From an uncultured Lachnospiraceae bacterium (GTDB lineage Bacteria > Bacillota > Clostridia > Lachnospirales > Lachnospiraceae), in the NCBI GenBank assembly GCA_947630805.1, contig CANRIV010000003.1, forward strand, positions 124,001 through 188,000: 64,000 nucleotides of DNA. The letters run 5' to 3'. The notes beneath the pieces are model-generated. The model made no database searches and had not been told where the DNA came from. It worked only from the letters and a program-made list of their open reading frames with translations. The number at the start of each line of letters is the position of its first letter. Position 1 is the stretch's first letter. Both the position numbers and the translations under genes were made by a program. Positions 34,380-42,738 of this stretch are shown here, one piece after another.

Positions 34380-35774
34380 ATGCAGATTTTGATTGTTTTG
34401 GCATATTTAATCCTGACAATTGTTATTGGATTATATTCAAAAAAGAAGATAAAGTCATCAAAAACGTTTGATGGTGTAGGCTTGGGGACTTTGATGTGTG
34501 TATGCGTGGGCGCCGGAGAGTGGATTGGCGGTACGGCGACAACAGGAATATCAGAATATGGGTATGAATATGGCATCTCGGGGGCATGGTATACGATTGC
34601 AAATGGTATCGGGATGTTTTTTCTTGCATTATTTTTTGCCAAGTTATATCGGAGTATGAAAACCCCAACAGTCACGGGAATTTTAGGAAAATATATTGGA
34701 AACAGGGCAAGAATCGTGGCAAGCGTATTGTCTATTTTTCTGACGATTGTATTGGGCAGTATTCCGATTATAGCAATCGGAACAATTGGTGAGACTCTGT
34801 TTCACATCAATGCGGCAGTTTCTATTCTGATTATGGGCGCCGGCGTACTTCTCTATACTGTTTTTGGTGGAATGATGGCTGTCGGATATACCAATATCAT
34901 GCACATGGTTGTTTTATACAGCGGGATTATTCTGGCTGTAATTTTATGTCTTGGAGGAATTGATGGAGGTTTTAGTACATTAAAGGACACGCTTCCGGCC
35001 TCTTATTTTTCCCTGACAGGAATCGGTATGCCGAAAATCAGCTCATGGGTTGTTGCTTCCCTGTTGGGAGCTTGTGTGTCCCAGGCAGGTCTTCAGCCAA
35101 TTCTGGCATCCAAAGACATCAAGACAGCGGTGCGTTCTTCTTATATCATTGCAATCATCGTAGGAGTTTTTGGTTTTATGACAGCAATTCTGGGAATGAT
35201 AGCGAAAGTACAGTTCCCGGGACTGGCAGACGCAAAACTGGCTCTGCCTACACTTATGATGTCATTAAATCCGATTTCCGGAGGACTGGTTATGGCAGCA
35301 ATCATCGCGGCAGTGTTATCTACCGCTTCCCCGATTTTTCTGGCATGTGGTACCCTGTTTACCAGAGATATTTATCTGGAGACAAAATTGGGAAGAGACA
35401 GAAAGGACGATGATGCACATGTGCTGAAAGTGTCGAGATATGTTACCCTGATTGCAGGAATTACAAGTATTGTTCTGGCATTAATTTATTACAGACAAAA
35501 AGCATTGGATATTGCATATTTTGCATATAGTATCAGAGCGAGCCTGTTTGTTGTGTTACTGCTTGGAATTTATTGGAGAAAGACATCTCAAAAAGCTGCA
35601 AATATTGCAATGCTTTCTACCGGTCTGGTAGGGCTGTTTTGGATTATATATAAAAATGTTGTAGGACAATATCCAATTCACCCAAATTTCAGCGAGACAT
35701 ATGCCGCAATTTTAACTTCGCTGATTGTCACAGTAGTGGGAAGTATTATTGCATATAAAAGAAAAAATAAATAG
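34380..35774 (+). CDS. Sodium:solute symporter family transporter, second copy
   Basis: A 464-aa polytopic membrane protein with about twelve helices. LIGLYSKKKIKSSKTFDGVG-like N-terminus and CVCVGAGEWIGGTATTGISE (about residues 40-59) match the SSS family. It is distinct from the symporter at 25582. It begins six bases after the ACP stop, within the operon, so it may import the acid substrate used by the neighbouring ligase or export a product. Placement between an ACP and an acyl ligase is unusual. Confidence 0.85.
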   Translation: MQILIVLAYLILTIVIGLYSKKKIKSSKTFDGVGLGTLMCVCVGAGEWIGGTATTGISEYGYEYGISGAWYTIANGIGMFFLALFFAKLYRSMKTPTVTGILGKYIGNRARIVASVLSIFLTIVLGSIPIIAIGTIGETLFHINAAVSILIMGAGVLLYTVFGGMMAVGYTNIMHMVVLYSGIILAVILCLGGIDGGFSTLKDTLPASYFSLTGIGMPKISSWVVASLLGACVSQAGLQPILASKDIKTAVRSSYIIAIIVGVFGFMTAILGMIAKVQFPGLADAKLALPTLMMSLNPISGGLVMAAIIAAVLSTASPIFLACGTLFTRDIYLETKLGRDRKDDDAHVLKVSRYVTLIAGITSIVLALIYYRQKALDIAYFAYSIRASLFVVLLLGIYWRKTSQKAANIAMLSTGLVGLFWIIYKNVVGQYPIHPNFSETYAAILTSLIVTVVGSIIAYKRKNK

Positions 35775-35794
35775 AAAGTGAAAAGAGATAGATT

Positions 35795-37282
35795 ATGGGA
35801 AAAATAATTGAAGAATATGTACAGGAATATGCAAAAGAAACACCGGATAAAATTGCAGTTATTGTGAACGGAGAACAGATTTCCTATGGGAGACTATTTG
35901 AACTGGCATGCGGATATGCCGCATATCTGAAGCAGAAAGGAATAAAAAAAGGAGATGTGGTTGTAGCAAAATCCAGCCAGTCATTAGAATATATTTTAAT
36001 CTACTTAGGAGTACATCTTGCCGGAGGAATTATTGCCGGTCTGGAGAAGAGTATTCCAAATGAGGGAATTATTTCTGCCGTCAATGCGATTGGCGGAGCA
36101 AAAGCAATCATCAGTGATGATGCGAGTATTCTGGAAAAATATGACACCATTTTCCTGGATAATCAAAAAGTACTGGAACATGCACAGATGTATCATCTGG
36201 ATGAAATTCAGTTTCCGGCAGAAGATGACTCGGCGGACATTCTTTACACTACGGGCACGACAGGAGCCTCTAAAGGGGTGGAGATTTCCCATAAAGCGCT
36301 GATTGCTTCTGCTGAGAACACCATTTATGGATGTAAGTACAAAAAGGATACGGTTGTCATCGTACCGGGACCGTTAAATCATGCAAGCGCTGTCAGAAAG
36401 TTATTTACGACGTTTGTCAATGGAAGCACAATATATGTGCTGGATGGAATGACAAATCTGAAAGAATTTTTTAAGGCATTGGATTATCCATGTGAGAAAA
36501 TTTCATGCTGTCTTCCACCTTCGGCAATTAGAACAATATTTCAGCTGACAAAAAATAAGATTGGGGAATATGCAGATAAGATTGACTTTATCGAATCAGC
36601 GACTTCACCATTGCCGGAGCCGGATAAAATCAGACTGTGTCAGCTGTTACCAAAATCAAGATTATATAATCTTTATGGCTCTTCGGAATCCGGGACTATC
36701 TGTATGTATGACTATAATGCAAATCCGGGACTGATTGGCTGTATTGGAAAGGCGATGCCAAATGCGGAAGTAATCGTCGTGGATGATGACAGAAACATTA
36801 TTCACTCTTCCAAGGACCATATGGGCCTTTTGGCATGCAGGGGGGGTGTAAACATGAAACGGTATATCAATGAACCGGAGCTGACGGACGAAGTCCTGCA
36901 GGATGGCATTGTATATACCAATGATATCGGATACATTGATGAGAGTGGATTTATTTATGTATCAGGAAGAAAAGGCGATGTAATCAATGTGGGAGGGCTG
37001 AAAGTAGCGCCGACAGAGATTGAAGAGACCGTATTAGGAATGGAAGAAATAGAGGACTGCATTTGTATTCCAATGGAGCATCCTGTGACAGGTCAGGCAA
37101 TTAAATTGCTGGTTGTTGTAAGTGATGAGACAGAATATAATCCGAAAAAAATACTCAAGTTTCTGGAAGAACGACTTGAAAATTATAAAGTACCACAGCA
37201 GATAGAAAGAGTGGACAAGGTTGCCCGCACATATAATGGAAAGCTGAATCGAAAGGCATATACTGCTGGCAATAAAAAATAA
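35795..37282 (+). CDS. Adenylate-forming acyl ligase (ANL superfamily), ACP-linked candidate
   Basis: A 495-aa enzyme, near the size of DltA and shorter than the other ligase. Motifs: ILYTTGTTGASKGVEISHKA (A3), YNLYGSSESG (A5), YTNDIGYIDESGFIYVSGR (A7), KGDVINVGGLKVAPTEIEE (A8) and the C-terminal lysine in TYNGKLNRKA. It should adenylate a carboxylic acid and pass it to CoA or, given the adjacent ACP gene, to the carrier protein. A run of seven G (36840-36846) encodes the ACRGGVN segment at residues ~349-351, upstream of the catalytic C-terminal lid. Confidence 0.87.
   Translation: MGKIIEEYVQEYAKETPDKIAVIVNGEQISYGRLFELACGYAAYLKQKGIKKGDVVVAKSSQSLEYILIYLGVHLAGGIIAGLEKSIPNEGIISAVNAIGGAKAIISDDASILEKYDTIFLDNQKVLEHAQMYHLDEIQFPAEDDSADILYTTGTTGASKGVEISHKALIASAENTIYGCKYKKDTVVIVPGPLNHASAVRKLFTTFVNGSTIYVLDGMTNLKEFFKALDYPCEKISCCLPPSAIRTIFQLTKNKIGEYADKIDFIESATSPLPEPDKIRLCQLLPKSRLYNLYGSSESGTICMYDYNANPGLIGCIGKAMPNAEVIVVDDDRNIIHSSKDHMGLLACRGGVNMKRYINEPELTDEVLQDGIVYTNDIGYIDESGFIYVSGRKGDVINVGGLKVAPTEIEETVLGMEEIEDCICIPMEHPVTGQAIKLLVVVSDETEYNPKKILKFLEERLENYKVPQQIERVDKVARTYNGKLNRKAYTAGNKK
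36840..36846 (+). repeat. G7 homopolymer within the second ligase gene
   Basis: Seven consecutive G in codons 349-351; frame intact here. Confidence 0.7.
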
Positions 37283-37297
37283 AAATGGAGTATTAAA

Positions 37298-38380
37298 ATG
37301 AAAATCGGGTTAGTGACAATTACAAGAGGGGAAAACTATGGAAACCGACTTCAGAATTATGCAATGCAGACTGCTCTGACACAGATGGGACATTCCGTGG
37401 AGACCATTACAAGAAAAAATTACTGGCTCAGAGGCAAAACCAGATGGAAGCTTGCAATGAAAAAATATCTGAGAATAAAATATAGCAGAAACGCCAGAAG
37501 GACGGAATCTTTTCGGAAATTTAACAACCGGTATCTGAACATCAGCCGGAGTATTATCAAGTCTGATGCAGTCGACAAAAAAATCAGTAAAAAATATGAT
37601 GCGTTTATCTGTGGGAGTGACCAAATCTGGAATCCTAATTTTGAGACGAATTCTGACAGCTTTTTTCTGTCCTTTGTGGAAGGAAAAAAGAAGATTGCCG
37701 TAGCTGCGAGTTTTGGTATCGACAGAATTGAAAAAGAAGAAGACAGAGTGCGGATTCACCATTTATTAGAAGATTTGGACGCCGTCTCTGTCCGGGAAGA
37801 TTCGGCAAGGACAATCGTTGAAGAGTTATCTTCTAAAAAAGCAGAGGTGGTAATTGATCCGACATTAATGTTGACAGCTGCGCAGTGGCAGGAAATAGAA
37901 AAAAAACCGGATGCTTTGGGAGATAAAAAATATGTGCTCTGTTATCTGCTCGGAGAATATGACAAAAATATCCCCGAAGATATTAGACAATATGCCATAG
38001 ACAATGGGATGAATATTGTATTTTTGGAAAATGATTGGAACAGGCTAAAAGTGACGGCAGATTGGGAATTTACAGCCAATCCGTCTGAATTTGTCTGGTT
38101 AATTCGAAACAGCGAAAAGGTCATTACAGATTCTTTCCATGCCGTGGCATTTTCTCTGATTTTTGGAAAGAAATTTTTGGTTGTTCCAAGAACAGGCCAG
38201 GGTGGAGACATGAGTTCCCGGTTTGCAAATCTGGCAAAAATTTTTGATATAGACAATTATGTAGCACAGGGGAAGGAATATGAAAAAAATGCAGAATTGG
38301 ATTACAGTCAGATTCCTGCTATTTTGAAAAAAGAAAGGGATAAATTTACAGATTTTGTCCATAAAGCTTTGACACAATGA
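37298..38380 (+). CDS. Polysaccharide pyruvyl transferase family protein
   Basis: A 360-aa protein with the PS_pyruv_trans fold: MKIGLVTITRGENYGNRLQNYA at the N-terminus, FICGSDQIWNPNF (about residues 107-119), VSVREDSA and KVITDSFHAVAFSLIFGKKF in the C-terminal lobe. The family transfers pyruvate from phosphoenolpyruvate to sugar hydroxyls of surface glycans, although many members in gut clostridia lack a proven activity. It sits just upstream of a flippase gene, which supports a role in an exported glycan or glycolipid. Confidence 0.88.
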   Translation: MKIGLVTITRGENYGNRLQNYAMQTALTQMGHSVETITRKNYWLRGKTRWKLAMKKYLRIKYSRNARRTESFRKFNNRYLNISRSIIKSDAVDKKISKKYDAFICGSDQIWNPNFETNSDSFFLSFVEGKKKIAVAASFGIDRIEKEEDRVRIHHLLEDLDAVSVREDSARTIVEELSSKKAEVVIDPTLMLTAAQWQEIEKKPDALGDKKYVLCYLLGEYDKNIPEDIRQYAIDNGMNIVFLENDWNRLKVTADWEFTANPSEFVWLIRNSEKVITDSFHAVAFSLIFGKKFLVVPRTGQGGDMSSRFANLAKIFDIDNYVAQGKEYEKNAELDYSQIPAILKKERDKFTDFVHKALTQ

Positions 38381-38414
38381 GAAGGACAGCTAATATTTTA
38401 TAAAGGTAAATAAG

Positions 38415-39962
38415 ATGGCGACAAGAACACAAAATGCAAAAGGAAATATTATATGGGGAGTTTTCAATAACTGCGTAATTATTTTAATGCCCTTTATATC
38501 CCGGACGGTTATGATATACACTATGGGAATGCAGTATGTAGGATTGGGAAGTCTGTTTACCTCTCTGCTGGGCGTGTTGAGTTTTGCGGAACTGGGAATT
38601 GGCGGTGCGCTGGTTTTTAGTATGTATGAGCCCATTGCAAAAGGGGATGACAGCAAAGTCTGTGCATTATTGAATTTTTACAGAAAATGTTATCTGGGAA
38701 TAGGCATGATTATTTTAATTGTCGGACTGATGATTATGCCGTTTTTAAATTATTTTATCGAGGGAGAAATTCCGGATAATATTAATATTTATGTTCTGTT
38801 TTCCGTATATCTGTTAAATAATGTTATCGGGTATTTCTTTTTTGCTTACAGATACTCTCTTTTTCTGGCAAACCAGAGAGTGGATTTAAAAAGTAAAATT
38901 GATGTTTCCGTAAACTTTTTCATGTATGTGATACAGATTGCGATTTTAATTCTATTTCGCAACTACTATATCTATGTGATTGTGATACCTGTCTGTACTT
39001 TGACCAACAATATCCTCGGGGCAGTTATTACGAGAAAGATGTATCCACAGTATGTGTGCAGGGGTAAAATTCCGAAAGAAGAAAAAAGAAGTATCAGAGA
39101 AAAAGTCAGCGGAATGGTGTTCCAGAAAATAGGAGGAATTATATTGACTTCGGTGGATACGATTGTTATTTCTGCATTTCTGGGGCTGAGAGTTCTTGGG
39201 ATTTATAATGTGTATTATTATATCATTACTGCACTTTTTGGATTTCTCACAGTGATACAGCAATCCATTATCCCGGTCGTGGGAAACAGTATTGTCACAG
39301 AATCGAAAGAAAAAAATTTTACGGATTTCAAAAAATTTTCGTTTATGTACATATGGCTGATTAGCTGGTGGGGGGTATGTCTCGTCTGCTTATACCAGCC
39401 GTTTGTAAGATTGTGGGTGGGAGAGGAAAACATGCTTCCTTTCGGACTTGTCATTCTTCTGGCAGTTTATTTTTACACATACAAAATGGCGGATTTGGTT
39501 TATATATACAAAGAAGCAATCGGTCTGTGGTGGCAGGGGAAACTGGTGCCTGTGATTTCTTCTGTGTGTAATCTGATTTTAAATTTGATTCTTGTAAATT
39601 TTATTGGATTGGCAGGAATTGTAATTTCAACGATTGTCAGTATTGTACTTGTATCTGTTCCTTATGGCTCCTGGATATTATTCAAGTATTATTTTCAATC
39701 AAGAAAAGATTGGATGAGATATTTGAGGAGATTATTGTTATATGCCGCAGTTACTACCGGTATCGGCATAGTTACCTGGGAAATATGTCATCTTATCGGC
39801 GGAATGGGCTGGATTGCTTTTATTATGAAAGTAATATGCTGCCTCATCATTCCAAATGTATTATTGTTTGTTGTGTATTGTAAGAGCAGAGATTTCAAAA
39901 ATGCTTTTTCATTTATACTGGGATTGCTGCCTGAAAAGATAAAGACAAAATTTATTTCATAG
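38415..39962 (+). CDS. Wzx-like oligosaccharide flippase (polysaccharide biosynthesis protein)
   Basis: A 515-aa polytopic membrane protein with 12-14 helices. The N-terminus KGNIIWGVFNNCVIILMPFI and SLLGVLSFAELGIGGALVFS match the MATE/Wzx superfamily in O-antigen and teichoic-acid export. It would flip a lipid-linked product across the membrane. A G6 run lies at 39370-39375. Ribosome site AAAGG at close spacing. No glycosyltransferase or polymerase gene accompanies it, which is unusual. Confidence 0.87.
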   Translation: MATRTQNAKGNIIWGVFNNCVIILMPFISRTVMIYTMGMQYVGLGSLFTSLLGVLSFAELGIGGALVFSMYEPIAKGDDSKVCALLNFYRKCYLGIGMIILIVGLMIMPFLNYFIEGEIPDNINIYVLFSVYLLNNVIGYFFFAYRYSLFLANQRVDLKSKIDVSVNFFMYVIQIAILILFRNYYIYVIVIPVCTLTNNILGAVITRKMYPQYVCRGKIPKEEKRSIREKVSGMVFQKIGGIILTSVDTIVISAFLGLRVLGIYNVYYYIITALFGFLTVIQQSIIPVVGNSIVTESKEKNFTDFKKFSFMYIWLISWWGVCLVCLYQPFVRLWVGEENMLPFGLVILLAVYFYTYKMADLVYIYKEAIGLWWQGKLVPVISSVCNLILNLILVNFIGLAGIVISTIVSIVLVSVPYGSWILFKYYFQSRKDWMRYLRRLLLYAAVTTGIGIVTWEICHLIGGMGWIAFIMKVICCLIIPNVLLFVVYCKSRDFKNAFSFILGLLPEKIKTKFIS

Positions 39963-39984
39963 GCAGCAACGCGAGGAGGATAAA

Positions 39985-41907
39985 ATGAAAATATTGATAT
40001 TAATGATTTTACTTGCTTTATTTATCATGGTGTTCATGATATTAAATCATTTATATAAGAAGACGAATCATTATAAAAATTGTATCTGGCAGGTAGATAA
40101 GTTTAAAGATGTTCCGGACAATATTGAGATTGCGGCAGTCGGCTCAGGTCCCGGTCTGCATGACATTTCTTTTGAGGGATTAAACAAAAAAGGATTCAAC
40201 TTTTGCATGGCGCCGTTGTCCTATGAGTATTCTTATAAGATATTAAAGCAATATCAGAGCAAAATAAAACCGTCCGCATTGATAATGATTATTGTGACCA
40301 GTCCATTATCTTTTGCAAAAAATCTGAATTATCGTAGAAAAGATTATTATGATGTGTTTTATCATTTTCTAAAACCGGAAAACATTACAAATTATTCAAG
40401 ATTCCGGAAGTTTCTTACAGTGTTTCCGATTTTAAAGAATCCAAAAAATGTATTTAAAATATGGAGAGATACCGGTCTTTGGGGACAACAAAAATTATAT
40501 TCTCATGAAACGCTCACCAAAGAGCAAATGGAAAATAGTATCAATCGGGCCATGCAAGGCTGGCTTGCCCAGACAACATTGAGTAATCTGACAGATGAAA
40601 AGCAGTCTGCATATCAGGAAGAAGAATTTGAAAAAAGACGGACCCACCTGGAAAATATTTTAAAATTATGTGATGAAAACGCATGGCGTCCTGTATTTGT
40701 GATTCCACCGATGTGTGAGGAAATTAATCAACAGGTCAGTGAAAGTTTTGAACAGAGATTTGTTATGGATCAGTTGAAAAAGATAAACACAAATCAGATT
40801 CCGATTCTGAATTATTTTAGAGATGCAGAATTTTCTAAAGATAAATATTATCAGGAATGTTATTTTATGAATGTTGAGGGAAAGAGAAAATTTTCTAAGA
40901 AATTATTTCAGGACATGGAGCAATATTATAAGATGGAAAACGATATCAATGAAAAAATATGTGAGCATACAATAGAATTGTCAAATGGCGTTAGGATGCC
41001 GAATATAGCCTATGGGACCGGAGTTATCAGAAGATATTACAGGAATAAGAAATTGTTTTTGAAAGACAGTTACCTTCATGTGAAGAGCAGTATAAAAAAC
41101 CGCAGAATCGAGAAAAAGCTGCTGATGGACTGGGGGGGGGTAAACGTAATGCGAAAGGCTTACCAGGCCGGCTTTTGCTCGTTTGATACGGGACGTCTCT
41201 ATGGACATTCGGAGCTGATGATTGGAAAACTGATGAAAAAAGTTCCGAGAAATCAGTATTTTGTGACAACGAAAATTATCTGGCCGGAGTTGAAAAGAAA
41301 GTGGGGCGCTCCTACCGTTGAGGGAAGTTTGAATATTTCCCTGAAATATCTGCAGACCGATTATGTGGATTTATATTTAGTCCATATGCCAAATGGAAAC
41401 TGGATAGAAATCTATCAACAGATGGAAAAATTGTACGAGAAAGGATTGACAAGAGCCATTGGTGTCTGCAATGTCACAGTGGAACAGCTGGAGGAATTGA
41501 GGAGTCAGTGTTCCATCACCCCGCATGTCGTACAGGCAGAAATCCAACCTTTGAATTCTAAGAGGGAGTTGAGAGAATACTGCAAAAAAAATAATATTGT
41601 GCTGGAAGCGCACACGCCGACCGGAAGGGTTAGCGGAGAAATCAGAGAAAATGAAGTGCTGAAAAACCTGGCGCAGAAACATAAGAAGACCATTGCTCAA
41701 ATTATCTTGCGATGGCATTTTCAAAACGGGGTTATACCGGTAGTATTCACGACCTCACAAGAACATATGAAGGAAAATCTTGACATTTATGATTTTGAAC
41801 TGAGCCACGAAGAAATGGAAAGTATTGAGAGTCTCAATGAGGATTATGTGATGCTTCCAATACCGAAAGATGATGTGAATGATAAAAATTATTTTTATAA
41901 TTTATAA
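39985..41907 (+). CDS. Two-domain protein: membrane-anchored SGNH/DltD-like domain + aldo/keto reductase
   Basis: A 640-aa fusion. Residues 1-20 form an N-terminal membrane anchor (MKILILMILLALFIMVFMIL). Residues ~45-315 resemble SGNH/DltD-like surface esterase domains (AAVGSGPGLHDISFEGL, then YFRDAEFSKDKYYQE near 277-291), but the usual GxS-H start reads GSGPG and the usual Asp-His end reads ECYFMNVEGK, so the catalytic residues look degenerate. Residues ~325-640 are a complete aldo/keto reductase with Asp401, Tyr406 (FDTGRLYG), Lys430 (TTKIIW) and His467 (LVHMP), carrying the same insertion as the reductase at 32433. A run of nine G (41132-41140) encodes W383-G384-G385-V386, so slippage would remove only the reductase half. 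Orientation in the membrane is uncertain: the reductase would need to be cytoplasmic to use NAD(P)H. Confidence 0.75.
   Translation: MKILILMILLALFIMVFMILNHLYKKTNHYKNCIWQVDKFKDVPDNIEIAAVGSGPGLHDISFEGLNKKGFNFCMAPLSYEYSYKILKQYQSKIKPSALIMIIVTSPLSFAKNLNYRRKDYYDVFYHFLKPENITNYSRFRKFLTVFPILKNPKNVFKIWRDTGLWGQQKLYSHETLTKEQMENSINRAMQGWLAQTTLSNLTDEKQSAYQEEEFEKRRTHLENILKLCDENAWRPVFVIPPMCEEINQQVSESFEQRFVMDQLKKINTNQIPILNYFRDAEFSKDKYYQECYFMNVEGKRKFSKKLFQDMEQYYKMENDINEKICEHTIELSNGVRMPNIAYGTGVIRRYYRNKKLFLKDSYLHVKSSIKNRRIEKKLLMDWGGVNVMRKAYQAGFCSFDTGRLYGHSELMIGKLMKKVPRNQYFVTTKIIWPELKRKWGAPTVEGSLNISLKYLQTDYVDLYLVHMPNGNWIEIYQQMEKLYEKGLTRAIGVCNVTVEQLEELRSQCSITPHVVQAEIQPLNSKRELREYCKKNNIVLEAHTPTGRVSGEIRENEVLKNLAQKHKKTIAQIILRWHFQNGVIPVVFTTSQEHMKENLDIYDFELSHEEMESIESLNEDYVMLPIPKDDVNDKNYFYNL
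41132..41140 (+). repeat. G9 homopolymer within the fusion gene
   Basis: Nine consecutive G, the longest G run in the window, in codons 383-386, right before the reductase catalytic region. Frame open here. Confidence 0.8.
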
Positions 41908-41982
41908 AGAATATTTGTCGTTTTGGATTATGATATATAAAAAATATTTTATTTATCTTCTAAATTCCAATTGGATAAGCAT

Positions 41983-42014
41983 AAAAAAAGAGTTCGTTTG
42001 AACTCTTTTTTTAT
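41983..42014 (+). terminator. Terminator of the middle locus
   Basis: AAAAAAAGAGTTC (41983-41995) pairs with GAACTCTTTTTTT (42000-42012), with a 4-base loop. Confidence 0.9.
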
Positions 42015-42021
42015 ATTTTTA

Positions 42022-42050
42022 TTGACAGATACTCCGGAAACATATATATT
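42022..42050 (+). promoter_or_regulatory. Promoter of the regulator-potABCD operon
   Basis: TTGACA (42022-42027), 17-base spacer, TATATT (42045-42050). Confidence 0.82.
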
Positions 42051-42067
42051 TGTCATTGGTTAGGAAT

Positions 42068-42086
42068 ACTAAACTTTTTATTTAGT
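42068..42086. promoter_or_regulatory. Candidate operator for the XRE-cupin regulator
   Basis: Inverted repeat ACTAAA (42068-42073) and TTTAGT (42081-42086), just downstream of the predicted transcription start, placed to repress the operon. Confidence 0.45.
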
Positions 42087-42180
42087 TTTAAAAAACTTCA
42101 AAAATAAAAACGGGGAGCAATTTGAATATAAAAAATTGCACCTTTCAGAAGAAAACGTTTGGAGAGGAAAGGCAGTATTT

Positions 42181-42714
42181 ATGAATATTGGAAGTAAAAT
42201 AAAAGCATTGAGGATTGCGAACGGTCTGACTCAGGAGGAACTGGCCGACCGTTCAGAGTTGTCGAAGGGATTTATTTCCCAAGTGGAAAATAATCTTACT
42301 TCCCCTTCGATTGCCACGCTCATCGATGTTTTACAATGTCTGGGTACTGATTTAAAAAATTTTTTCGGGGATGATGAGGATAATCAGATTGTATTTTCCA
42401 AAGAAGATTATTTTGAGAAGGAAGACAATCAGCTCGAAAATGTGGTGGAATGGATTATTCCCAATGCCCAGAAAAATCTGATGGAGCCGATTCTTCTCAC
42501 ATTGAGACCCGGTGGCTCGACATACCCTGACAACCCGCACGAAGGAGAGGAATTTGGCTATGTACTCTCAGGGGCTGTCGATGTCATTGTGGGAAACCGT
42601 TCCTTTCATGCAGAAAAGGGAGAGTCTTTTTATTATGAGGCAAAGTATAAACATTATCTGGAATCAAAAAAGGGGGCGCAGATAATATGGGTAAGCTGTC
42701 CCCCAAGCTTTTAA
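42181..42714 (+). CDS. XRE-family regulator with C-terminal cupin (polyamine-responsive type)
   Basis: A 177-aa protein. Residues 1-65 form an HTH (MNIGSKIKALRIANGLTQEE, then LSKGFISQVENNLTSPSIAT). Residues ~105-175 form a cupin sensor (RPGGSTYPDNPHEGEEFGYV, then GNRSFHAEKGESFYYEAKYK). This HTH-cupin arrangement is that of PuuR-like regulators. It is encoded 24 bases upstream of potA and should control the polyamine importer. The ATG at 42181 gives the normal N-terminus; the upstream frame to 42136 is unlikely. Confidence 0.9.
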   Translation: MNIGSKIKALRIANGLTQEELADRSELSKGFISQVENNLTSPSIATLIDVLQCLGTDLKNFFGDDEDNQIVFSKEDYFEKEDNQLENVVEWIIPNAQKNLMEPILLTLRPGGSTYPDNPHEGEEFGYVLSGAVDVIVGNRSFHAEKGESFYYEAKYKHYLESKKGAQIIWVSCPPSF

Positions 42715-42738
42715 TAGAACAGTCAATGGAGGAACATC

